A stretch of 64,000 nt of DNA, from the NCBI GenBank assembly GCA_951799405.1, contig OX637346.1:10005215-10069214 (forward strand), read 5' to 3'. Numbering within the stretch: position 1 is the first letter of the stretch; each line of letters begins with the position of its first letter. The notes under the pieces were generated by a model that was not told the origin of the DNA, did not search any database, and worked only from the letters and a program-made list of their open reading frames with translations. A program made the position numbers and the translations under genes. Source of the stretch: Agapetus fuscipes (Eukaryota; Arthropoda; Insecta; Trichoptera; Glossosomatidae). This document shows positions 43,954 through 55,790 of the stretch, piece by piece.

Positions 43954-43963
43954 CGGGGAATGC
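43954..43963 (+). repeat. Target-site duplication, right (CGGGGAATGC)
   Basis: Identical to 43,106-43,115. Confidence 0.7.
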
Positions 43964-44244
43964 AATCGACTCGCCCGAAGCTTTCGTGTCAATCACGGGT
44001 CAATTTCTTTAAGCGGAGATAAGGAGAATCTTCCCAAAAAAGCTGATACTAACAAAATGAAAGCGATTCGCCGAGAAATGATTTAATTTTCTTTCTTCGT
44101 ATTGATTTTGTTTTATTGGTTCAGCGATAAATAAGATTGAGTGCCGCCTGAAACAGCTTATAAAGGTTTGCTAACTAGACTCTTCGAAAATCATCAAGAG
44201 ATGCGATCCTCTCGAAGCATGCATTGGAAACTCTAATGGATCAC

Positions 44245-44317
44245 TACAATCTATAATAATCTAAGTTGTTAATATATATTGACATTTCAGGCTCATATTT
44301 AATGCATGCTCACAAGC
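44245..44317 (-). repeat. Family A repeat, tail half (interrupted)
   Basis: CTATAATAATCTAAGTTG, GGCTCATATTTAATGCATGC and CTCACAAGCA; it then stops where a hammerhead relic begins. Confidence 0.75.
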
Positions 44318-44604
44318 AAGATGCGAACAGATTGTTCGCGAAACCGGTCGTGGAATTATAATATACTCGCCTTAATCGAATACATAATTGTTTTTCTATT
44401 TTATCAAAAAAAATGAACAATTACAAAGTGAATGACTCTACGATCAATATAGACATATCTAAATGTGTCTGTATTGATTGTAGAGGCTTAAATAAGTCCA
44501 TACGTACGCATGCTACATGTGTCGAGAATAATCTAAGTTCTCTTATAACGGTTCGTGTAATATCGAATCAATTTTATTTTACTATGGAGTTATAATTATT
44601 TTGA
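44318..44604 (+). mobile_element. 5'-truncated hammerhead element nested in family A
   Basis: Begins with the 3' part of a hammerhead: stem II GCGAAC/GTTCGC (44,323-44,328 with 44,334-44,339), GAA, ACCGGT palindrome, cleavage-site C, GTGG. The CTGANGA box is replaced by family A sequence. It continues with an 18/20-matching hairpin (44,436-44,455 with 44,466-44,485) and GAGAATAATCTAAGTTCTC plus AACGGTTCGTGTAATATC, which match HHF-2. The junction falls inside the ribozyme, as expected for incomplete reverse transcription. Confidence 0.65.
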
Positions 44605-44712
44605 ATATAGCTTTGCAAACCATGCCGTCTTTCCCTGAAACTAAAATGGCATTGGCAAAAGTGAATTAAGTAATTACAGCATCGAGGGTCAGCCTCATAC
44701 CAACCTGATAGT
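44605..44712 (-). repeat. Family A repeat, 5' half (resumed)
   Basis: CTTTGCAAACCATGCCGTC, TTTCCCTGAAACTAAAATGG and GTCAGCCTCATACCAACC. About 110 bp of family A are missing between the two halves. Confidence 0.75.
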
Positions 44713-45355
44713 GACGGAACGATAGCTTCTCTAATATCTTGTAAGCGACTTCAAGAGTTCTAGTTACTTACAGTAGGATTAAGCTGTTGAAAAAGCAACA
44801 TCTTCAAAACATGTTGATATTTTTCAGAACTGTTTTTAGAAAAAACATTTCAGAACAAAGTATTTTTACTTTTTCTTGTGAACTCCACCTAGAATGTACA
44901 TAAATCATCCTCCTATTCTTATTATCATTATTATTATTACTAACCTGAAACCCTTCAACAGTATGGGACTGCCCATCAACCCATTGATGGCATTCTGTAT
45001 GGTTACGAGTCATTCTGTATGGTTGTGAGATTGCAGTCGACAAAGCCTTTCGATAATATCGTACAACAGCGATTCACTTTATCCATGGATTGATAAGTCC
45101 ATGAGCTTAAATAAGTGCTCGAGTTGGAGTTAGTCGTTAAATGCAGATATTGGAGTGCATTTCGTCGCTATAAGCGAGCGATGGGTGGGAGCGCTAACAA
45201 ATGACGTCGATTCATTTTGGTTTGAGGCTGATAGAAAACAGACTTTGTGAGGACAGCAGTTTGCATGTAAGCACCACGAATGTGCTTTATTAACATGAAC
45301 TGTATTCAAACCCTGACACGTGATATACTAGCACGTATAAATTGGTTAAGAAGAA
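44713..45355. other. Unique DNA with a SINE C tail fragment
   Basis: 44,895-44,945 (plus) holds AAATCATCCTCCTATTCTTA and a TTA repeat, as at the SINE C 3' end. Otherwise no feature. Confidence 0.35.
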
Positions 45356-45693
45356 TCTATAATCTTAGTTGCAAAGATATATTACATTTAAGATTCCTAT
45401 TACATGCATAAAATTTATGACATCATTTGCACAAGCGCCCTTGGAGTGACTATATCACGAAACGGCCCTATCAAAAAATCATCATCGTCATCATCATTCC
45501 CATGAGAAAACACGAATCAGTTCGCGCTTACACGTGCCGCATGTGGACTTACAACATAAAAACCCAATCGCAAAATGAATACAATATATACCAGTAAGCC
45601 CTACAACTCTTTTATAACTTCCCTGCAACAGGAGTGACACTGTCAAAGTGAACCATTTTTACAGAATGGGTGGTCAGCCTCATACCAACCTAT
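45356..45693 (-). repeat. Family A repeat, minus copy with ~90-bp insertion
   Basis: The tail CTATAATCTTAGTTGC is at the left; 45,412-45,500 is foreign and ends in an ATCATCATC repeat, probably a LINE 3' tail. Then TTCGCGCTTACACGTGCCGC, CCCTGCAACAGGAGTGAC and GTCAGCCTCATACCAACC complete the copy. Confidence 0.8.
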
Positions 45694-48551
45694 TATTTTT
45701 CTCTTCTGTAAATATGTGTCTTGTTATTGTATGGAAAATTTAAAAATAGAGCAAAAAATTGAATCGTTATACGACCTAGTTGCGAATTTTATATGCTAGA
45801 ATAGTATTGTCTAAATCCTTACTTGGTAAAATCATGCACTTGAGTTCTGTTATTGCTCGATATTAAAAGTAATCAAGTTTTTTATAAGATCTATTTAAGC
45901 AGCCAATGCATTTAAAAGACACAAAAGAAAACATAGATTAATCTTATCGCCATAATTGCTCCCTTCATGAAGAGCCTTCATTGTTCGAGGATCCATTGTA
46001 ATTGCAAAGGTATGGAGTGCTCCAAGACAATTAAATTGAACGAGTAGTTTGGTAGGGACCACGGTTGTACCTGTAAAGGTGCTTATCGTGTTCCCGATAG
46101 CTTATTATCGCATTCTGAATCCGACAGAATTGGGACCATTGGACGTTATGGCAGTTAAATACCGTTATAATACGCTGATGAATCTAGGATCAGCACTAGC
46201 AAGAATCCAAAACATTGTTGAATCAAATGTCAGCATAATCATCGTTTCAGTCATTGATCGTCGACTGCTGGAACATAGGTCTCACCACGTCCTCTAAAAA
46301 AACTTGTTTTGCAACTGGTGACGCACAATTGAGCGTCATCTGTTTTATTTTTAATTAATTAGTCTAAGAAGCGAATTGTCATGTTGGTCTGTCATAAACT
46401 GAAAAAAGTGCGGATAAAAATCGCATGATGTCACTATCAACTTTTTTGACATCTGAGCAACGTGAGATTAGTAATGAATTGAAGACTTCCGTTTCCGTCG
46501 TGTTCGCAAGGAGACACATTTTTATATGTCTCTCGACCGATTTGAAATTTAACCGTAAAAATCTGTGAGTGAGTGTGATTGTTTTACATATAACTTGCAA
46601 GTGTGGCAGTTTGTGAACAGAGCTCAGCACCACAGGATCCTGAGAAAACGAGCATCATCTTGGACCAGAAGCACGATTTGAGGTGAGTGACGGTCCTTTG
46701 ATTTTCGCTTCTTTTGGTACGGGAAAGTCGTCCAACATTGAAAGCCACCTATTGAAGGTTGGCTTTTGTTTGAGAAGAAATATCTAGGCACTAGATCTAT
46801 GTATTTCATATCTGGAGAATACGTTGCAGTTTCTCCATTTGTTGTTTTTTTGTATTTATATACCCCCTGAGGGGCAAAAGTTACACCTTGCCCCTCCAGC
46901 AACTTTGTTTTTGATTAGGTACTTAAAGTATATTCAATTCCAAGACCGAGTCCACAAACACACCATTTGCATCATTAGGTGGCTAAATTGTCTAGTTACG
47001 GAATCAATCGTTTAGGGTGTCATCGCGTAAGATGACAGATTATAAAGTAAATGACTCTGCAATCAATGGAATTGGTATTTTCAATTTGCATTCAAAATTT
47101 CAACTTCATTTTTAGCATTGCTTCCTCATATGACCATCTATTCCATCATGAAGGTTTTCTACTTGATGAACAAAAGAGAAAAGAAAAAGAACTATTTAAT
47201 AGGATAAAAAATTAAAACTGCCTGAATTTAGCATTGAAAAAATTCAGCTACGCCGTTCTTCAGCCTGCCGTCTTTTCTTCTGGCTGTTTTTTTGTACCTG
47301 TTTGTAATTTAAAAAAAATATAAGGATTTCACTCCAGTTTGAACAAGATTTCTATATGATTTTTCCTTCAGTGAATCTACATCTTAATCTTTCAATAACT
47401 GTTATAGCAGGGCCCATGATGGTATTATATTAAATAGAGGCGAGTGATAGTAAAGGGGCGGTGAATATTAACCGCAATTTATTAACGTCAGTGTCCGATC
47501 CAGGGAAGACTGTCGTCAGTCGTGGTTAAAATGAATTCCGCTCTGAGGAGAGATGTTGGGATCTAACGCTTAGGGATCACCCACTAAGCCCCATTAGCTC
47601 CATAGAACGATTCTCAAACGTTCTCAGATACTTCGAAATTTTTCATGTTATCAAAAAAAAAAGCCTCCTTAAAGACCTTATAATGAAAAGAATAGATGGG
47701 ACTTAAAAATGTTGAATGATATACTTTTTGTTGTTGTTGAATTATTTTAGATGTATTTTTATTAAAAAAAAACCGATGTTTAAAGCGAATTGAAAAAAAC
47801 AAGCTAAAAAAAACCATTCTTCGATTGACTTCTGGCCATTTCTCTCATCAGAAAAATATTAGTTACAATTATAAGATTTTTTAGCAAAATATAATTCAAT
47901 TTTCTAGGATTTTTTTAAGCTTTATTCCAAAAAAAAAAGTGAAATCAATTTAATCACAATAAGGTACAAAGTTCCTGTATTTTTCTCAGAAGAGAAGAAA
48001 ATACAACTGCTAATCTAAATAATCAGAAATAAAGAGTACCATGAAAAAAATATTGTTTTTCTTGAGTATATTGTACTTACATAGTTCTTGTAAAAATAAT
48101 GTATGAAAAAATCAGGAAAATTTTCCTGTAAGATAAACTCTTGTTTTATTGAACGCCCTATTACTTTATTTCGGTACATTTTCCCAGAATATAAATAATA
48201 TAAAAGCACCCAAAGAAGAGAAATAATACAATAACAATGAAATAAGTCAAGATTCATCCCAGCACTGACATTCCCACTCTCTAAGTGAGCGGAGAGAGGC
48301 GAAAAAACGGGAGCGAAAGAAAGAAATACGTCGGGCAAACAATTTGTTGACTTTATAGGAAAATATCACTTTTTCAGCGGGAAAGTTTGTACGGCGTTGA
48401 ATGTAGGAACCGGTTGAATGTAGACAAGATGAAAAGTAGCTGTCATTACCATGTGGGGCTCGTTCTGGAATTTCTATCCGTAGGAAAGGGGAGCTGTATA
48501 GAACGGAGGAACTTTTTTTTGCGCCACGCAAAGGGCCGACGGTCTGGCGTC
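45694..48551. other. Unique DNA, no gene
   Basis: About 2.9 kb without recognised features. Frames of 82 (46,049-46,297 plus), 84, 92 and 107 codons have no motif. A GC-richer patch at 48,240-48,560 and AATGACTCTGCAATCAAT at 47,049, which resembles the hairpin arm at 44,432, are the only notable points. Confidence 0.4.
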
Positions 48552-48680
48552 TTTGTTGAACCGAAGTCTCTGTGATAACGGCTCGTTAATCGGATAATCT
48601 CTATTAACCCTGCGATATTGAAACAGGTCTTCAGATATACATATAATATCCGATTATCCGAATTGCCGATTAATAAATTT
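48552..48680. repeat. Inverted repeat related to the HHF-2 arms, degenerate
   Basis: AACGGCTCGTTAATCGGATAATC and CCGATTATCCGAATTGCCG form imperfect inverted arms. AACGG.TCGTTAA.. recalls the HHF-2 arm (AACGGTTCGTTAAATATCCG). A minus-strand CTGAAGAC word at about 48,628-48,635 may be a core remnant; GAA is absent. Confidence 0.4.
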
Positions 48681-48865
48681 TAACTGTGTAGGTAGTTATT
48701 ATTGTAAATAGGTCTTCACAAATTTTAGTATCTGAAAAGTGTATTTTTTTTCAATGAGTGATTTTTTTACATGATATTTTATCGGTAGCCAACGTGAAAA
48801 ATACACTAAGCAATTAAAGACAATATTTTTGGTTTATTTACGCATTTTATAAATATTTTAATTTC

Positions 48866-49110
48866 ATTCCTTGACTTATAGGTTGGTACCCATACTGTAA
48901 AAAATGGTTCACTTTGCCAATGTTACCCCTGTTTGAGGGAAGGTCGGCAAAAGTTGTGGGGCTTATGTTCATTTGAGGTTTGGATTTTATTTGTAAGTAC
49001 ACATTCAGCATTTGTAAGCGCGAACTACACTTGTTGGTTTGTGGGCATACATCTGAGAGCTTTAAATGAATATATCCTTGCAACTTAGATTATAGATTAT
49101 AGATTTATAG
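48866..49110 (+). repeat. Family A repeat, full-length
   Basis: CCTTGACTTATAGG start (TGAGGCTGACCAC deleted), GGGAAGGTCGGCAAAAG, CACTTGTTGGTTTGTGGGC and ATTATAGATTATAGATT tail. Confidence 0.88.
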
Positions 49111-49700
49111 ATTATGATATTTTATAAGACTGATAAGTAGACTGTTTATAGAGGGAAAACTTTTATCTTTTCGATAATTTATAATTGGGTAAGAGGAATA
49201 TTCGATAAAATTATTTATTTAAGTCTTATAATAACAAAATATAAATTGGTTTACATGTTGCTTCGATTTTTTTTAATAAGCATGATGTAATTGTTTTTTT
49301 TTCATGTTTATTAACAGAAAATAATTACCTTTTAAATGTAGACCTCAAAAGTGATCATTTAAAATAACAAAAATATCGCCTTTATAAAACAAAAAATTTA
49401 AAGACAGTTTTCATGTAGGTACTTTGTTGGTACATTGATGATTGAGAAAGTTAGATCATCCTAGAGTTAATACAAAGTGAACAAAGGTGGACCGACCATA
49501 AATACGCCTTGTCAAGCTTCATATAGAAGGAATTGGAATTTATTTGTATACCTAATATGAACTAATAAGACAAAAAGGCTCGTACATGAAATGTTAAACA
49601 TTTTTATGAAATTTAGATAAACCTTTAAAAAAAATTACTGCAGCGTTTATTTCTTACTGAAAATTATTGTGATAATAAAATATATATTTATATATATATA
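49111..49700. other. AT-rich unique DNA
   Basis: Nothing recognised; a TA-rich simple repeat lies at 49,681-49,705. Confidence 0.4.
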
Positions 49701-49704
49701 ATAT

Positions 49705-49900
49705 TATATTTTGAATTGTTTGTGTATTAACACTGTGAAAATTCATATTCAATAAATTTTATTTATTTAATTAAAAGATTTTTGTATACCTGACGATGAT
49801 ATAATATCGAAAACGTTTGTAAAATTAAATAATTATAATCGTGAAAATACAAAACAGTGTTTTGATTTGAATCTTTCAATTAAATAAATAAATTATTATT
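49705..49900 (+). mobile_element. Hammerhead-bearing element (HHF-6)
   Basis: Left tail TGTATTAACACTGTGAAAATT (the shared HHF tail in reverse), then one hammerhead, then an arm ending AGTGTTTTGATTTGAATC. Fragments of the same family lie at 57,556-57,620 (tail) and 62,066-62,140 (arm, opposite strand). Borders are approximate; short TATTATAT words flank it. Confidence 0.65.
49787..49821 (+). ncRNA. Small hammerhead ribozyme of HHF-6
   Basis: TAC (stem I) 49,787-49,789; CTGACGA 49,790-49,796; unpaired T; stem II GATA/TATC with TAA loop; GAA 49,809-49,811; AACGTT 49,812-49,817; cleavage-site T; GTA closing stem I. All core bases intact. Confidence 0.82.
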
Positions 49901-50398
49901 ATATCCCCCTATAATATAAAATGCAACGGCCTCCCCATACAAAATAGTTGTGCGTTAATGGCATTCAAACTGAAGAACTCCTGAACAGATGCACGTCATA
50001 TTCACAACAAATATTGTTCAGGACTTGGGATGTGCTTCCTCATCATTAGTAGATTTTAAATTGTTGTTTTTTAAATAAATAAACATGATCAATCACAACA
50101 CCTTTTTATGTAAAACCTATGCGAGAAACAAAACTCATTTTGACATTCGAATTTCAAATAAATTGCCAGCACTTCAACATAGGCTTCAAAGTTGCCATCG
50201 TTGGCATTGCCAAGTCGATTATTTTTCGGTTGAATTCCGTTGAGTACCTACCTATATTCTTTATTTATTTCAAAATTATACTTCAACCAGTTATAACATG
50301 TATTTTTTAGAAATAATGACGATCGATTAGGTCAACTTTTTATATGAAACCGTACTTATTGCGGCATTTAATTTTTTTAAAGTATTATTACAATAAAC
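49901..50398. other. Unique DNA
   Basis: Nothing recognised. Confidence 0.35.
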
Positions 50399-53058
50399 AA
50401 TCTAAGTTGCATAGACGCATTAACATTTATAATTCATATTCAATGCACTCCTCTTCGGAGACACGAGTGAGTTTGCGCTTACAAATCCTGCATGTGTATT
50501 TACAAATAAAAATTTCAGCCTCTCATGACCATAATAAGCCCTGCAACTTTTGCTGACCTTTTCAGAAACAGGGGACACATTTGTTAAGTGAACCCATTTA
50601 TGCGATATGGGTGATAAGCCTCATACTAACCCTTAAGTCAAGGAATTTGAGTTTGAAAAACCCTTAAACAACGGTAATCTTAATTTATAATCTAAAGTTG
50701 CAAAAAAAGTTATTTGATGATTCAAATTGAATGCACGCCCACAAACTGGCAAATGTCATTTCACGCTAACGTATAGTTGTGGCGCTTGATTTTTTTTAAA
50801 TATTAGAATATATAATCTAAGTTGCACAGATACAATAACTTTTATAATTCATATTCAATGCATGCCCCTCTGGAGACACGAGTGGGTACGCGCTTATTAA
50901 TGCTGCATGTGAACTTACAAATTAAAATTAAGGCCTCTAATGAACATAAGCCCTGCAACTTTGGCCAACCTTTTCAAAAACAGGGGAAACATTTGTCAAG
51001 TGAACCATTTTTTGCGATATGGGTATTCAAGCTCATACTTACCTATCCGTCAAGGATTTGAGTTTAAAAAATCCTTCAACAATGTTAAATTTAATTTATA
51101 ATCTAAAGTTGCAAAAAAAGTTATTTGATGATTCAAATTGAATGCACGCCCACAAACTGGCAAATGTCATTTCACGCTAGCATATAGTTGTGGCGCTTGA
51201 TTTTTTTTAATATTAGAATATATAATCTAAGTTGCACAGATACAATAACTTTAATAATTCATATTCGAGACACGAGTGGGTTCGCACTTATTAATGCTGC
51301 ATGTGAACTTACAAATTAAAATTAAGGCCTCTAATGAACATAAGCCCTGCAACTTTGGCCAACCTTTTCAAAAACAGGGGGAACATTTGTCAAGTGAACC
51401 ATTTTTTTCGATATGGGTATTCAAGCTCATACTTACCTATCCGTCAAGGATTTGAGTTTGAAAAATCCTTAAACAACGGTAATCATAATTTATAATCTAA
51501 AGTTGCAAAAAAAGTTATTTGATGATTCAAATTGAATGCACGCCCACAAACTGGCAAATGTCATTTCACGCTAACATAAAGTTGTGGCGCTTGATTTTTT
51601 TTTAATATTAGAATATATAATCTAAGTTGCACAGACACAATAACTTTTATAATTCATATTCAATGCATGCCCCCCTGGAGACACGAGTGGGTTCGCACTT
51701 ATAAATGCTGCATGTGAACTTACAAATTAAAATTAAGGCCTCTAATGAACATAAGCCCTGCAACTTTTGCCAACCTTTTCAAAAACAGGGGAAACATTTG
51801 TCAAGTGAACCATTTTTTGCGATATGGATATACAGGCTCACACTAATATATAAGTCAAGGAATTTGAGTTTGAAAAATCCTTCAACAACGTTAAATTTAA
51901 TTTATAATCTAAAGTTGCAAAAAAAGTTATTTGATGATTCAAATTGAATGCACGCCCACAAACTGGCAAATGTCATTTCACGCTAACATATAGTTGTGGC
52001 GCTTGATTTTTTTAAATATTAGAATATATAATCTAAGTTGCACAGATACAATAACTTTAATAATTCATATTCGAGACACGAGTGGGTTCGCACTTATAAA
52101 TGCTGCATGTGAACTTACAAATTAAAATTAAGGCCTCTAATGAACATAAGCCCTGCAACTTTTGCCAACCTTTTCAAAAACAGGGGAAACATTTGTCAAG
52201 TGAACCATTTTTTGCGATATGGGTATTCAGGCTCATACTTACCTATAAGTCAAGGATTTGAGTTTGAAAAATCCTTCAACAACGTTAAATTTAATTTATA
52301 ATCTAAAGTTGCAAAAAAAGTTATTTGATGATTCAAATTGAATGCACGCCCACAAACTGGCAAATGTCATTTCACGCTAACATAAAGTTGTGGCACTTGA
52401 TTTTTTTTAAATATTAGAATATATAATCTAAGTTGCACAGATACAATAACTTTTATAATTCATATTCAATGCATGCCCCCCTGGAGACATGAGTGGGTTC
52501 GCGCTTATAAATGCTGCATGTTAACTTACAAATTAAAATTAAGGCCTCTAATGAACATAAGCCCTGCAACTTTTGCCAACCTTTTCAAAAACAGGGGAAA
52601 CATTTGTCAAGTGAACCATTTTTTGCGATATGGGTATTCAAGCTCATACTTACCTATCCGTCAAGGATTTGAGTTTAAAAAATCCTTCAACAATGTTAAA
52701 TTTAATTTATAATCTAAAGTTGCAAAAAAAGTTATTTGATGATTCAAATTGAATGCACGCCCACAAACTGGCAAATGTCATTTCACGCTAACATTTAATT
52801 GTAGCACTTGATGTTTTTAATTTTAGAATATAAATCTAAGTTGCATACATACATTTTATAATTCATATTCAATGCATGCCCCCAAGCAGACATGAGTGAC
52901 TTTGCGCTTACAAATGCTGCATGTTTAATTACAAATAAAAATTTCAGCCTCTCTTGACCATAAGCCCTGCAATTTTGCCGACCTTTTCAGGAACAGAGAA
53001 ACATTCGTTCAGTGAACATTTTTTTAGGTATGGGAGGTCAGCCTCATACCTCATGCTT
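50399..53058 (-). repeat. Satellite-like tandem array of family A composite monomers
   Basis: Seven monomers on the minus strand start near 50,399, 50,811, 51,221, 51,616, 52,027, 52,422 and 52,829. Each ~395-411-bp monomer is a nearly whole family A unit (about 255 bp) joined to a second, truncated family A 3' half (ATAATCTAAAGTTGC, CACGCCCACAAACTGGC). Monomer starts two apart are 805-806 bp apart, because every second monomer carries the same ~16-bp deletion (TTCATATTCGAGACACG). The outer monomers are most diverged. 80-codon frames repeated inside are not genes. Confidence 0.9.
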
Positions 53059-53203
53059 CATACAAGATACTCAGAACATGAAAGAACTAAATAACCCTTT
53101 TACCGCAATTTTTTTTTCAAATTACTTCTTAAAGCATTTAATTACTATGAAGGAGGTCTGAGGAAAAATTATTGCGAAGCCAGACTTACACTGCCCGAAG
53201 GGC
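53059..53203. other. Unique DNA right of the array
   Basis: No feature. Confidence 0.35.
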
Positions 53204-53241
53204 CTAGCAGACAACCGTACGCAGTACGGTCAGTCTGCTAG
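53204..53241. repeat. Short GC-rich hairpin beside the array
   Basis: CTAGCAGAC and GTCTGCTAG with inner CCGTAC/GTACGG give a near-perfect stem-loop about 150 bp beyond the satellite array. It ends in CTAG, but the spacing does not fit a Helitron 3' end. Confidence 0.6.
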
Positions 53242-55611
53242 TAATATATAATATCCCAGAATATCCTATAGTCTCCTTCTCTACTTCTTCCAGAATGATT
53301 CTTCGTTCAGACCAGTTCGGTATGTTTCATCAATAGCTAATCATCCTGCAATGTAGATTCCCAGCTGCCTTTCCACTCTTGTTCCTGTCTGTCTCTTCTT
53401 AAATGATTTTGGTTCGTATAAGTTCTTGATTTCCTTTCTGGAAAACAAAAACAAAATATGTATTTTTAGGTTCTGCTCAACGTACATATATTTACATTCA
53501 TAAGGCTTGTTGAATGCAATTTTTAACCACGTGTTAGAAATGAAATAAACAGCTTTTTTGTGAGATTTAAGAGTGATGTGAAACTTACATTTTCCTATAA
53601 TATTCTTAATGTTTCTCCTCTCTTATAATAATAATAAGTGAGAATGGTTTATATACATACATAAAATACAGTTCTCTCACTGCTGCAAAATTGTCCAGAT
53701 AATAGGATAAAAGTTTTAATGCAAATCTCTGGCTCGTGACGTCCGACTTGATGCAGGGGACAAGAGAAACACTCACGTTAAAATCAACCATAAAGTTTAA
53801 ACCGATAAACATATGGAAACTAGAATAGCTTTTCAGTTTCTATTTATTGAGCGTTTCAGTTTCTATATTTTTTTGGAGATGCGTTATGGTTGAAAAGTTT
53901 TATGCTTGGAGTACAGAATAAAATATTGTCTCGCAATGAGGCGGACGACTTTTCCGCATAAAAAGGGTAAGAGAGGAATAATATTATTCTTGTAGGAGAG
54001 AACGCTCCAGAGCAGCTGTGCTCTCGGGATGGTGATTTGATTCCCGAGACCGAACAGACTGCCTCAAACGGAGCAATACAAAAAGGCTTAGTTTTGAAAA
54101 TAACACACTTTTATAACTTTGACCTGATTTTTAGAGGATTCTTAAAATATATATGGGCTTATATAAGATGAAAAAACTATCTTGTCGGTAGCTCATTTAG
54201 TACAACGCTAGCGTTAAACATGAGATATACTTTTTTATGATGACTTCTAACTACGACTGCTAATATAAGAAGCTAACTGAAGAAAAAAATGTCTAATTTT
54301 TGTTTTCTGCATTTATTATTGTTACAAATTATGGACTAAATTTAATACAAAAAAATCGGTTAATTTATTTCCCACAATTCATTTGAATATTCCGTTCACA
54401 TTTAAAATATAGAGTGGTTTTATAACTGTTTAGGTCGACGGCTCTGATACAAGTCTGCGCTACAGTTAGCTTTAGCTCTTTATAAAGTGTATCATAAGGA
54501 CGATTTTCGAAACATTACGAACTGGTACGTGAGAGAGTTTTCCAGAATATTCGAGCAAACACTAGTACAATTACCCAAGCACCTACATCTAGAGACACAT
54601 TCACAAAATAAAATTAAAAAAAACACACAGACACACAATCACACATTCGTTACATTATGTTTAAACATGCAATAAAATCCGGTCGCCAGCTAAGTTGACA
54701 AAACACATGCGTTCAATGCCATTGTGCCATAGTTCGATCCTGAGAAAGGGCGCTAGAAATGATCTCCGTTTCAGTGCTATTTACACCCCAAATCGTTTCA
54801 AGAAAAATGCAGGCTAACCTACTTTTTCTGAGGTGAACCACAGGGCTTGTTAATTTCATTTCTGTGGCCGAATTGCCCAAGAGGGCGCCAACATAGACTA
54901 AATAATTCAGCAATAATTTGTTGCAAAGAAAAATACATCAGAACAAAATGAACACTCTCCAAGGCTGCCAATAAAAGTTTTAAAAGTATTTTCATTAGTC
55001 TTTTTTTTCACTTTGCAGAAACCTCCAAGTAATGTTTACCTTTTGAAATTATTATTAAATTGTTTTTTTTTTGTTTGGTCCGCGTCGTTAAACTCTTTTT
55101 TTTTACTTGGGACCATTAACTTATAGGCGAATTACTTTTGCACTGAATTTCAGCTTTTATTTGTTTTTTACGAGCATATTAAATTTCTAAACGAAAATAA
55201 TTTATTTCCCAAGAAACTAAAGGAGTAAAAAGCGTTTTTTTTGTATGTATAAGCCGATGTGATGTTTATAAGTTGCCCATATATATTTAAAGGAACACTT
55301 TATATTACCTACTCTATACGGGTTACAAAAAAAAACTCGCTAGTATTTTTTTTATCTTTGTTATTATACCATTTGTTTTATCTCATATGTACCTACCAAC
55401 GCAATAAAAACCTTAATTATTCAGATTTTAACTTCATTTAACTTTTTTTTAAGAATAAGGCTTTTTAATGATATTGCGTAAAGTATTCTGTATTGGTGAT
55501 CTGCAATGTGGGTGGGTAAGGCTTTTAAATTTGTTAAGTTCATTATAAGTGTTTTATTGAATTTCATACATTTTGTCTCATTTTTTTTTGTAATGAATAT
55601 TTTATTTTTTG
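53242..55611. other. Unique DNA, no gene
   Basis: A family H fragment lies at 53,830-53,920; a tRNA A-box-like word (GGTAGCTCATTTAGTAC) at 54,185-54,201 without a B box; CACACAGACACACAATCAC at 54,622-54,640, a possible family G remnant. Frames up to 68 codons have no motif. Confidence 0.35.
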
Positions 55612-55790
55612 TTTCTTGACATTATCGCCCTTGCCATAGTCACCCTTGATTCAGGAAAAAGCAGCAAAAGTTGCAGAGTGTATTTTCAGTGAAAGCGCAA
55701 TACACGTGATAACTTGTGAGCATTTATTAAATTTTAATCTCAAATGATACTATATATTTACAACTTCATTTTATTTACAGATTATTATAA
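55612..55790 (+). repeat. Family A repeat, diverged plus copy
   Basis: CTTGACATTATCGCCCTTGCC, TAGTCACCCTTGATTCAGG, GCAAAAGTTGCAGAG and GTGAGCATTTATTAAATTTT; several internal deletions. Confidence 0.65.

Noticed and set aside
46049..46297. 82-codon hydrophobic frame
   Set aside because: No motif, no transcription or splice context, no repeat relation; kept only as unique DNA.
48600..48640. Functional hammerhead on the minus strand
   Set aside because: CTGAAGA is present but GAA and a closing stem II are missing; at best a remnant.
50399..53058. CRISPR-like or gene array
   Set aside because: Units are ~400 bp, contiguous and without short unique spacers; they derive from family A. The repeated 79-80-codon frames follow the repeat.
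53204..53241. Helitron 3' end (hairpin followed by CTRR)
   Set aside because: The CTAG lies within the stem instead of several bases after it, and no 5' TC end was found.
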